The notes beneath the pieces are model-generated. The model saw nothing but the letters and a program-made list of their open reading frames with translations. It searched no databases and was not told the DNA's origin. DNA of 5,057 bases from a bacterium (lineage in GTDB: Bacteria; UBA9089; CG2-30-40-21): NCBI GenBank assembly GCA_018814245.1, contig JAHIZN010000430.1, positions 1 to 5,057 of the forward strand, given 5' to 3'. Both the position numbers and the translations under genes were made by a program. Positions 1-5,057 of this stretch are shown here, in pieces (position 1 is the first letter of the stretch; every line of letters starts with the position of its first letter).

Positions 1-378
1 AAGGCTTGTCCCTGCTGACACGCAAGCGACCACAAGAGTTACAGCTACAGGCACAGATGCATATAGTTGCAAATTGTAACTGCAGGACTTGTCCCTGCTG
101 ACACGCAAGCGACCACAAGAGTTACAGCTACAGGCACAAATGCATATAATTGCAATTGTAGCTGCAAGGCTTGTCCCTGCTGACACGCAAGCGACCACAA
201 GAGTTACAGCTACAGGCACAGATGCATATAATTGCATTTGTAGCTGCAGGGCTTGTCCCTGCCTGACACACAAGCGATCACAAGGGTCGCAGCTACAGGC
301 ACAGATGCATATAGTTGCAATTGTAACTGCAGGGCTTGTCCCTGCTGACACACAAGCGATCACAAGAGTCAAGCAGCT
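1..378. repeat. Tandem array of 82-83 bp palindrome-rich units
   Basis: Units begin with 'cttgtccctgc' at 5, 88, 170, 252 and 335, giving periods of 83, 82, 82 and 83. Copies 1-4 are complete and near-identical; copy 5 decays after about 35 bases. Bases 1-4 match the tail of a preceding unit, so the array probably extends upstream of the window. Each junction forms a hairpin with arms gcaggg/ccctgc around a cttgt loop; it is perfect at 246-262 and 329-345 and has one mismatch at the two earlier junctions. Copy 4 has a second hairpin (gcgatc 274-279 with ggtcgc 285-290, one G-T pair) that is broken in the other copies. It also has the near-palindrome agttgcaattgtaact at 313-328. There are no unique spacers, so this is not a CRISPR array. 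The long open frame from 89 to 382 is a by-product of the repetition. It is not a credible gene, since its peptide simply repeats with the unit. Confidence 0.93.
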
Positions 379-422
379 ATAAGAATCTCCAATATATACG
401 CAACAGTGGACAAATGTATGCG

Positions 423-2636
423 TTAAGCAATATTGTTCCGCCCATTCAACGGGAGTTTAATAGTAAAAGTTGTTCCGTGTCCTTCAGATGAAACACCTAT
501 TGTCTCTGACAGAGTAAATACCTCTGTCTCATGATTCTTGATTTGTGTCGTTGTGTCTTTGTCTCGTACCTCTACACTATCAACCGCTATCTCCCCATAG
601 TGTTCCTTTATGATCCTGGCACTAATTGCCAATCCCAATCCTGTTCCACTCGACTTTGTGGTAAAAAATGGCTTAAAGATATTAGGTATTTTTTCCTCCG
701 GGATACCGTATCCAGTATCCTTAAACGATACCTTTAGCCATTTGTCGTTAACATGAATGGACACACTTAGCTTTCCGCCCTGCGGCATAGATTCAAGGGC
801 ATTAATAATCAGATTCATAAAGACCTGCTTTAATTGCCCTTCATCCCCATGGATTTTAGGGATATTTTCATTATACTTTCTATCTATATTAACTCCAAAT
901 CTGGAGAAATCTCCACCCTTTAACATAAGAATATCCTCAATAATATCACTAATGTCTATTACAGAAAAAACAGGTTCAGATGCCCTTGATGACTCAGAAA
1001 ACTTTTGCAGAATATTACTTAATCTGTCAATCTCCTTTGGTACAATTTTAGAGAATTTTTCCTGAAATTCCTTATTTCCAAAATCATAATTAATTAATTG
1101 AACAAAGGTACTTATTGAGGTCAGGGGATTCTTTAGCTCATGTACCAATTCAGATGCCATGGCGCCCAGCGTACTTAATTTATCTGCTTGATAGATATCG
1201 TGCTGTATATCCATTATCTTTTCATAAAGTTTGGCATTCTCAATAGCAATATCTGCCTCACTGGCTATAGTTGTCAAAATTTCTATATCCTGATAGGTAA
1301 ATATATCACCAGAAAGCTTTTTGCCCAGAATAATAATACCCATGAGTTCATTCTTACGAAGAAGAGGGATAGCTACATTTCCACCTAATTCTTCCAGTTT
1401 TTTGTCACTTATACGAATCATTTCTCCATCTATTCGCGCATCCCGAATTACTGAATTCGTCTCTTCTTTAAGATATATACTTGACGACATGGATGATCGT
1501 TTTATCAGATAATCATCAGGGGTAAAACTTATTTTGTCTATAACCTCTCTTTCCATTCCTCTTGAAACCCTGACACTGAATGTTTCGTCCTTATCTTGAA
1601 GCATTACTAATCCACTGTCAACAGATAACCTATCTAAGATAGTTTCAAGTGTTACTTTAAGAATATTATCCAATCCGATAGTAGAATTCAAGGCAATGCT
1701 AAAATCCCTAAGTACCTTTGCCGGTTCGTAATCCTTCTTAAAAAAGAGTTTGTCTGTTAGTTTATCTGCCAGCAACCTTAAGGGATGAAAGCTTATGGCA
1801 ATAATCATGGCAGCCAAGACATTTCCAAGTAGTGAGGTAAAGGCAAAGGTATTTGAGAATAACCATTGTGTAAGCCCGACAATTATTCCATAAATGCCTG
1901 AGATAAAAAGGGTAAGGGTAGCATAGACAATACCTTTTTCAATAATTACCTCTATATCCAAAAGATGATATTTGCCAATGGCATAGGCAACTATGCCGGC
2001 ATAAAAGACATTAGCCATGTTTCCAATTGGGTAAATTTCTATGCCCAATATTGTCAGAAAATTAATAGAACCGAGAAGCACAGCCATAAATGCTCCGGCA
2101 AAAAGATACCTGATTCGATTTACTAACAATGGGGATGTTGTGGTCTGATATTTCTTGTAGAGTGCAAATAGTCCCCAGCTTATAAAGAATGCAAAATTAG
2201 CTACAAATGGATAATATCCCCAACCTGCTACAGGAGAATATCCCCATAGGGTTTGTTTAAGTCCAGTAACAAAGTATGGTGTCCAGTTAAAAAATGAAAA
2301 CAATGCAGCAAGGATATAGGACATTAAAAGCCCCTGCTGATTCCTTTTTTTCTCAAGATTACTGCTCATGATAAAACTAAAGTGCAGGGCTGTTGGTGGT
2401 ACAAAGATAAGACCTGTCCTGAAAACTCTGCTCAAAAATTCAACAGTATATTCAGGCAAAGGAAGATACCAACTAAGAACGCCAAAGTTCCAGCTTGCCA
2501 GACAAAAACTCAATATGGCAAATATTTGATTAACCCGTGCTTTTTTATTTCTTTGATAGACAAATATTGCCAGAAAAAGATTGGCTGTCGTTGCCACAAA
2601 AGAGGGTAGGGCACATAAGAGGTTATAGACATCCAT
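423..2636 (-). CDS. Membrane sensor histidine kinase (multi-TM, GAF, HisKA, HATPase_c)
   Basis: This is an inner-membrane sensor kinase that should autophosphorylate on histidine and pass the phosphate to an unidentified response regulator. Residues 1-225 hold about seven hydrophobic segments, resembling the 7TM N-terminal region of histidine kinases; two more lie at about 236-262 and 264-285. A helical linker (FHPLRLLADKLTDKLFFKK) leads to a GAF-like domain at about 305-475. The HisKA H-box HELKNPLT carries the phosphoacceptor H499 and an ExxN phosphatase-type motif (E500-N503). The HATPase_c domain shows an N-box (NLIINALES, N608/N612), G1 (DTGYGI, D640), an F-box (FKPFFTTK, 654-661) and G2 (GTGLGLA, 664-670). 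It ends with GTTFTIKLP, so all core motifs are intact. About 30 residues (688-717) sit where relatives normally go straight from 'VDS' to 'EGHGTTF'. The start is ATG at 2636-2634, preceded by a GGAG site; the next Met is at residue 90, inside the membrane region. The order resembles PrsK-like kinases, but nothing in the window links it to exosortase. Signal and partner are unknown. Confidence 0.95.
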   Translation of the reverse strand: MDVYNLLCALPSFVATTANLFLAIFVYQRNKKARVNQIFAILSFCLASWNFGVLSWYLPLPEYTVEFLSRVFRTGLIFVPPTALHFSFIMSSNLEKKRNQQGLLMSYILAALFSFFNWTPYFVTGLKQTLWGYSPVAGWGYYPFVANFAFFISWGLFALYKKYQTTTSPLLVNRIRYLFAGAFMAVLLGSINFLTILGIEIYPIGNMANVFYAGIVAYAIGKYHLLDIEVIIEKGIVYATLTLFISGIYGIIVGLTQWLFSNTFAFTSLLGNVLAAMIIAISFHPLRLLADKLTDKLFFKKDYEPAKVLRDFSIALNSTIGLDNILKVTLETILDRLSVDSGLVMLQDKDETFSVRVSRGMEREVIDKISFTPDDYLIKRSSMSSSIYLKEETNSVIRDARIDGEMIRISDKKLEELGGNVAIPLLRKNELMGIIILGKKLSGDIFTYQDIEILTTIASEADIAIENAKLYEKIMDIQHDIYQADKLSTLGAMASELVHELKNPLTSISTFVQLINYDFGNKEFQEKFSKIVPKEIDRLSNILQKFSESSRASEPVFSVIDISDIIEDILMLKGGDFSRFGVNIDRKYNENIPKIHGDEGQLKQVFMNLIINALESMPQGGKLSVSIHVNDKWLKVSFKDTGYGIPEEKIPNIFKPFFTTKSSGTGLGLAISARIIKEHYGEIAVDSVEVRDKDTTTQIKNHETEVFTLSETIGVSSEGHGTTFTIKLPLNGRNNIA
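486..575 (-). other. Apparent 30-residue in-frame insertion in the kinase ATPase domain
   Basis: This encodes residues 688-717 of the kinase, polar and Thr/Glu-rich, starting VEVRDKDTTT and ending ETIGVSS. In most HATPase_c domains, the sequence G-E-I-x-V-x-S is followed within a few residues by E-G-x-G-T-x-F. Here the two halves are separated by exactly 90 bases. Inside it is a perfect hairpin, gacagag (508-514) and ctctgtc (522-528), with a 7-base loop. The insertion is inferred from general family knowledge, without an alignment. Confidence 0.5.
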
Positions 2637-2643
2637 AGGGATA

Positions 2644-2647
2644 CTCC
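2644..2647 (-). promoter_or_regulatory. Ribosome binding site of the histidine kinase
   Basis: On the minus strand GGAG lies 7 bases upstream of the ATG at 2636-2634. This supports that start. A further purine run (AAAGGAAAAAA) lies just upstream of it. No convincing -35/-10 pair was seen above it. Confidence 0.7.
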
Positions 2648-2674
2648 GTTTTTTCCTTTATTGTTGTTTTATTA

Positions 2675-2916
2675 GCCAGTAGCAAGTGCAACAGAAAGGA
2701 GAAGAACCACAAAGGGTGTAAACACTTAAGAGAAATAATTGCGAGCGATAATAAGATAATTGCAAATGAGAAGAACTATTGACAAGAAGTTGCATCTTAA
2801 GGGGTTACACCCTTTGTGGTTCTTTCCCTCTGTAAATGAGATTGACATGATATAGGTCACTATCCCCAATTATCAGTTGATAATCTAACAGAAATAGTGT
2901 TGCACTTGCTACTGGC
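2675..2916. repeat. Nested double inverted repeat (242 bp element)
   Basis: The outer arms 2675-2693 and 2898-2916 are a perfect 19 bp inverted repeat (gccagtagcaagtgcaaca and its complement). The inner arms 2703-2730 and 2796-2823 match at 26 of 28 positions and contain agaaccacaaagggtgtaa. Looser pairing continues outward from the inner arms for roughly ten bases, with gaps. The inner loop is 65 bases. On the right, 74 unpaired bases separate inner and outer arms, including a small attatc/gataat hairpin at 2869-2884. The octamer aacagaaa occurs at both 2690-2697 and 2887-2894. There is no coding potential. It could be a small non-autonomous mobile element inserted in or beside another palindrome. 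Confidence 0.85.
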
Positions 2917-2978
2917 ATGTGCGGTACAAAAGGAAAGCACCTCCCTGCCTGTACATGTCCGAACCGACTGTGAGTAGT

Positions 2979-3128
2979 GTCGTGTCAACTTTAATTTGAC
3001 GCATAACCGTTGTAGGGACATCCCATTGTGGGTGTCCGTTGTTTGAGCAGCCAATCAGGCAACGGACAGAGATAAACCCTGTCCCTACATACATATTAAA
3101 CTATCCGACAATTGAGAGTTGACACGAC
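2979..3128. mobile_element. MITE-like element with 27 bp terminal inverted repeats
   Basis: The ends 2979-3005 and 3102-3128 are inverted copies matching at 22 of 27 positions, with the outer 12 identical (gtcgtgtcaact). Inside them sit nested palindromes: tgtagggaca (3011-3020) with tgtccctaca (3080-3089), and tgtccgttg (3033-3041) with caacggaca (3060-3068). A competing hairpin, ggaca-t-ccca/tggg-tgtcc, spans 3016-3037 with one bulged base. The 150 bp element has no transposase and would be non-autonomous if mobile. The parent insertion sequence was not identified, and no clear target duplication flanks it. Confidence 0.72.
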
Positions 3129-3159
3129 TGTAGGGGCAGTTTATGAATTACCCCTACAG
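3128..3159. repeat. Hairpin with ctgtagggg/cccctacag arms
   Basis: A perfect 9 bp stem (3128-3136 with 3151-3159) encloses a 14-base loop that is itself partly self-complementary. It abuts the right end of the 2979-3128 element and shares base 3128 with it. There is no T-run on either side, so it is not a standard intrinsic terminator. A related 'tgtccctacat' motif recurs at 3184-3194. Confidence 0.75.
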
Positions 3160-3217
3160 CAACTCAAGACAGGTGGCAGGTTTTGTCCCTACATCCTAAC
3201 TCAGACAAGCCGAAACC

Positions 3218-3269
3218 AAAGGAGATGTGGGGATATGAGAAAAGGAGAGATAAGGGGATGAGAAAAGTA
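3218..3269. repeat. Purine-rich low-complexity tract
   Basis: The plus strand is almost entirely A and G with T interruptions, built from variants of ggagat, ggggat and gagataagg. It resembles the arms of the inverted repeat at 4720-4889 and may be a degenerate relative of it. I see no gene or binding site in it. Confidence 0.55.
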
Positions 3270-3284
3270 AATTACGAAAGATGT

Positions 3285-3329
3285 GAAATACCACGAAGTG
3301 AAACGCCACAAAGTAAAATCCCACACATC
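3285..3329. repeat. Three degenerate tandem copies of a 15 bp unit
   Basis: The units are gaaataccacgaagt (3285-3299), gaaacgccacaaagt (3300-3314) and a weaker aaaatcccacacatc (3315-3329). The first two differ at 3 of 15 positions. On the minus strand the period gives repeating pentapeptides (WDFTL, WRFTS, WYFTS) in a short open frame that I judge not to be a gene. Confidence 0.6.
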
Positions 3330-3372
3330 TAACCCATTGCGTAACATATAATTAGCGATAATATTGTAAATT

Positions 3373-3393
3373 TTCTTGCACAAAAAGCAAGAA
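3373..3393. repeat. Short hairpin, ttcttgc/gcaagaa
   Basis: A perfect 7 bp stem (3373-3379 with 3387-3393) encloses the loop acaaaaa. Neither strand has a proper T-run after the stem. The position, between the starts of two divergent genes, also argues against a gene-end terminator. Function is unknown. Confidence 0.5.
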
Positions 3394-3411
3394 TTTCACG
3401 AGTAAGGTACT

Positions 3412-3436
3412 AACTATCCGACACTTGAGAGTTGAC
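3412..3436. repeat. Solitary copy of the right end of the 2979-3128 element
   Basis: Bases 3412-3436 repeat 3099-3123 with a single mismatch (24 of 25; core tatccgacacttgagagttg) in the same orientation. The copy stops at gttgac and lacks the outermost acgac seen at 3124-3128. No matching left end lies immediately beside it, so it is a solo terminal repeat or the remnant of a second element. Confidence 0.82.
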
Positions 3437-3463
3437 TGACAGTAGTAATAGAGACACAAAATT

Positions 3464-3602
3464 TCGACAGGCTGTTACGGAATATGTCTTTTTGTCATTT
3501 CGAGGTACTCCGAGAAATCTTATCCTTTTGAGAATCAATGAGTTAAGATTCCTCACATTAGTTCGAAATGACACTTCAACCCATTCCGTAACAGCCTGTC
3601 GA
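3464..3602. mobile_element. MITE/REP-like palindromic element with 20 bp perfect inverted ends
   Basis: The ends tcgacaggctgttacggaat (3464-3483) and its exact complement (3583-3602) bound a 139 bp unit. Inner arms gtcatttcga (3494-3503) and tcgaaatgac (3563-3572) pair next, then aatctta (3516-3522) with taagatt (3544-3550), so the unit can fold almost end to end. The 'gtcatttcgag...gagaaatct' core resembles a repeat motif I know from many bacterial genomes. The palindrome keeps open frames on both strands with mirrored peptides (RQAVTE, SFR, RND, SVTACR). These are typical spurious ORFs of such repeats. It ends 77 bases before the barrel-protein start codon, so it may affect that gene's expression. 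No target duplication was evident. Confidence 0.85.
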
Positions 3603-3665
3603 CCTGTGCAATTAGAAATTGCGTCACCACGATTCATCTTGATGGTTACAATTCATAATTATACG

Positions 3666-3671
3666 AGGAGG
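3666..3671 (+). promoter_or_regulatory. Strong ribosome binding site of the barrel-protein gene
   Basis: A full AGGAGG lies 8 bases before the ATG at 3680-3682, which fixes this start. Another ATG at 3675-3677 is in a different frame and too close to the site. No clear -35/-10 promoter was seen in the 77 bases between the repeat and this start. Confidence 0.88.
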
Positions 3672-3679
3672 TAGATGAT

Positions 3680-4714
3680 ATGTTTAATCGTTTGATCTTT
3701 ATGGCTTGGTTGATAGTCTTGAGTACAGTCACAAATAGCTTTGCTGGTAAAGGTGGCGGAGATGCCTATGCCTTCTTAAAGGCTGGTGTTGGTGCAAGAG
3801 CCATGGCTATGGGTGGGGCGTTTGTGGCACTTGCTGAGGATGGGGATGCCGCCTATTGGAATCCAGCCGGGCTTGGTCTGATGTCTGAAGAGAAAGGGAA
3901 AAGAGGGATTGACATCAGCTCTGCCTTTGGCAGTAATGAAGAGATAGGAAGAAAATATTATTATCTTGGATACACCTCTTCAGTCAATATCTTAAAGAAA
4001 AATCGTGAAGGAATGGGTATTGGCTTAATCAGTATGACCGTAGGTGGAATAGAAAGGTGGCAGCCAAGTTCACAGGGAGGGTTTCCAATACCTCAAGGAA
4101 GTTTTGATGATGCAGAAAGGGCGATAATCATTGCCTATGGCAATGAGATTTTGCCGGGACTTTTCTGTGTGGGCAGCAATCTGAAGATTATTACCCACAA
4201 TATGGATAATCACTCTGCCAGTGGGATAGGGGTGGATATTGGGTTATTAGCAGATATCTCAGCCATATTCTATCGAAAAGAAAGGGCTATCTTAGGGATA
4301 CTTGAAGGGGTAAAGGCAGGCATGGTTGTACGAAATAATCTTGGAAAGAAATGGGATTCCGGTCATATTGATGATGGTATGCTTTCTGGTGAATTGGGGA
4401 TGACTGGTAATATTTTGTGGAAAAATAAGCAAATGGGAAGACTCAACCTTACCCTGTCTCAAGAAAAGGGTCGGACAATGAGCCTCTCATCCGGGGTTGA
4501 AATAGATGTCCTGAAAAACATCTCTATCAGGGGCGGGATTAACCGTTGGTATCTTGAGGCACGAGAGAGTGGATTGGATGCAGAAAGATTAAACTATGGG
4601 CAAAGGCTTTGTGCTGGTATTGGGTATAAATTCAGGAAGACACAAATAGATTATGCCCTCGCCCTCGGAAGGCTGGAAACTCAGCATCAGATGTCAGCCA
4701 AAATAGGATTTTGA
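3680..4714 (+). CDS. PorV/PorQ-family outer-membrane beta-barrel protein
   Basis: This 344-residue protein is exported and very likely folds as a barrel in the outer membrane. The N-terminus is a Sec signal peptide: N3-R4, a hydrophobic stretch to about 18, then SFA, with predicted cleavage after A22. The mature start GKGGGDAYAFLKAG leads into the family signature at residues 36-65: GVGARAMAMGGAF, then AEDGDAAYWNPAGL. The rest alternates glycine- and aromatic-rich strands (for example GMGIGLISMTVGG, 111-123), and the chain ends QMSAKIGF with the terminal Phe typical of barrels recognised by the BAM machinery. Length is about usual for the family. Bacteroidota PorV and PorQ serve type IX secretion. 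Similar proteins occur widely in other phyla without that system, and none of its genes are visible here, so the role is left open. It appears to stand alone: repeats flank it on both sides within the window. Confidence 0.88.
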   Translation: MFNRLIFMAWLIVLSTVTNSFAGKGGGDAYAFLKAGVGARAMAMGGAFVALAEDGDAAYWNPAGLGLMSEEKGKRGIDISSAFGSNEEIGRKYYYLGYTSSVNILKKNREGMGIGLISMTVGGIERWQPSSQGGFPIPQGSFDDAERAIIIAYGNEILPGLFCVGSNLKIITHNMDNHSASGIGVDIGLLADISAIFYRKERAILGILEGVKAGMVVRNNLGKKWDSGHIDDGMLSGELGMTGNILWKNKQMGRLNLTLSQEKGRTMSLSSGVEIDVLKNISIRGGINRWYLEARESGLDAERLNYGQRLCAGIGYKFRKTQIDYALALGRLETQHQMSAKIGF

Positions 4715-4719
4715 TCAAA

Positions 4720-4889
4720 AGTGTAAGGGGATAAGGAGATAATAAGAGAGAGATATGGGGATAATAATAATATAATCAAGGACTTGAAAATGAACGGAAG
4801 ATTACAATGCTATCATTCCCCATGGGATAAGTTGTATTATCTCCATATCTCTCTAATTCCTATATCTCCTTATCCCCTTTTCTTACACT
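4720..4889. repeat. Large imperfect inverted repeat downstream of the barrel gene
   Basis: The left arm starts agtgtaa (4720) and continues as ggggataaggagata; the right arm is its complement ending cttacact (4889), with five extra bases between the two blocks. A second paired block follows inward: agagagatatggggataat (4747-4765) with attatctccatatctctct (4836-4854), one mismatch. The loop is about 70 bases. It begins 5 bases after the stop codon, and the 12-base palindrome ttttgatcaaaa (4709-4720) overlaps that stop. It may limit read-through or protect the mRNA 3' end, but it lacks a terminator-type T-run. A small mobile palindrome is equally plausible. Confidence 0.8.
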
Positions 4890-4899
4890 AACCTGAACG

Positions 4900-4979
4900 G
4901 TTACAGCCTGTCGAAAAAAAAATTCAGAAATCTCACTGAAACTCCGACATAAGGACAGCAACCCTCAGTAAGCTGTAAC
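4900..4979. repeat. Partial repeat sharing the end of the 3464-3602 element
   Basis: Bases 4903-4914 (acagcctgtcga) are identical to the outer end at 3591-3602 and in the same orientation. A separate 8 bp inverted pair, gttacagc (4900-4907) and gctgtaac (4972-4979), frames 80 bases that start with an A-run after the shared end. The interior does not align clearly with the upstream element. It is either a truncated copy or a related but distinct palindrome. Confidence 0.55.
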
Positions 4980-5057
4980 ATTTACCCTACCAAAGAGTTA
5001 GGAATAATCTCAAAATATCTTCTCAAGGGTTATATGGAGTGCATTTTCTTGGAATAC
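4980..5057. other. No recognisable feature
   Basis: Neither a convincing gene nor a repeat was seen in these last bases. An ATG at 5034 opens a frame that runs off the window, but the only purine stretch before it (aaggg at 5025-5029) is just 4 bases away, so I do not call a gene. Confidence 0.5.

Larger units (their letters stand above)
2637..3679. other. Divergent intergenic region packed with palindromic repeats, no credible gene
   Basis: This 1.04 kb gap separates the start of the kinase gene from the start of the barrel-protein gene and must hold both promoters, though I could not identify either. It holds at least four distinct inverted-repeat elements plus low-complexity tracts, listed separately. 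Short open frames exist on both strands (for example 2860-3054, 3201-3383, 3410-3637 and 3432-3674), but they lie across the palindromes. Their peptides mirror each other on the two strands, as expected from inverted repeats rather than genes. Confidence 0.8.

Noticed and set aside
1..378. Possible CRISPR array
   Set aside because: The whole unit is repeated. There are no unique spacers between conserved short repeats, and no cas genes are in the window.
89..382. 97-residue open frame through the tandem array
   Set aside because: The peptide only repeats the 82-83 bp unit, and shifts frame relative to it where the period is not a multiple of three. No ribosome site or family resemblance was seen.
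398..423. Terminator hairpin just after the kinase stop codon
   Set aside because: Only a 5 bp acgca/tgcgt stem with a 16-base loop and no T-run on the minus strand was found.
2655..2700. Kinase promoter on the minus strand (taataa with an upstream tttctg at 17 bases)
   Set aside because: Both boxes match the sigma-70 consensus poorly, so the call would be guesswork.
2860..3094. Two overlapping minus-strand open frames of 61-64 residues
   Set aside because: They lie across the ends of the nested inverted repeat and the MITE-like element. There is no ribosome site of note and no recognisable domain.
3201..3383. 60-residue minus-strand open frame
   Set aside because: It spans the purine tract and the 15 bp tandem repeat. 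The peptide is low complexity (FTSW, LISP repeats) and looks like translated repeat DNA.
3410..3674. Overlapping small open frames on both strands (3410-3637 minus, 3432-3674 plus)
   Set aside because: They are the two readings of the 3464-3602 palindrome and give mirrored peptides, so they do not represent genes.
3680..4714. Type IX secretion locus
   Set aside because: PorV-like proteins occur in many phyla lacking that system. No por/gld genes or CTD-type cargo are in the window.
5034..5057. Start of a further plus-strand gene
   Set aside because: Only eight codons are visible, and the possible Shine-Dalgarno stretch is too close to the ATG.

Overview
The window looks like a chromosomal stretch from a Gram-negative, AT-leaning bacterium. 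The clearest sign is an outer-membrane beta-barrel protein of the PorV/PorQ (UPF0164-like) type, with a signal peptide and a terminal phenylalanine. Proteins of this kind, multi-TM GAF histidine kinases and dense short palindromic repeats based on 'gtccctac', 'gtcatttcga' and 'ggggataaggagat' are familiar from uncultivated lineages such as Omnitrophota or Desantisbacteria-like genomes. That placement is an impression, not a demonstration. No rRNA, tRNA, CRISPR array or transposase gene was seen.

Layout. Bases 1-378 are a tandem array of 82-83 bp units (four full copies and a degenerate fifth, probably continuing upstream of the window). Bases 423-2636 on the minus strand encode a 737-residue membrane histidine kinase: about nine membrane segments, then GAF, HisKA and HATPase_c. 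It has an apparent 30-residue insertion in the ATP-binding domain. Bases 2637-3679 are a 1.04 kb gap between divergent genes, filled with unrelated palindromic elements: a nested double inverted repeat (2675-2916), a 150 bp MITE-like element with 27 bp inverted ends (2979-3128), an adjoining hairpin (3128-3159), a purine-rich tract (3218-3269), a 15 bp tandem repeat (3285-3329), a short hairpin (3373-3393), a solitary copy of the MITE end (3412-3436), and a second MITE-like palindrome (3464-3602). Bases 3680-4714 on the plus strand encode the PorV/PorQ-family barrel protein. Bases 4715-5057 hold a large imperfect inverted repeat (4720-4889), a partial end related to the 3464-3602 element (4900-4979), and about 80 bases in which I recognise nothing.

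Genes together. The kinase and the barrel protein diverge across the repeat-filled gap. Nothing in the sequence ties their functions together. No response regulator is adjacent to the kinase inside the window, so its partner is unknown. The most unusual aspect is the density and variety of small non-autonomous palindromic repeats, not a recognisable new gene system.
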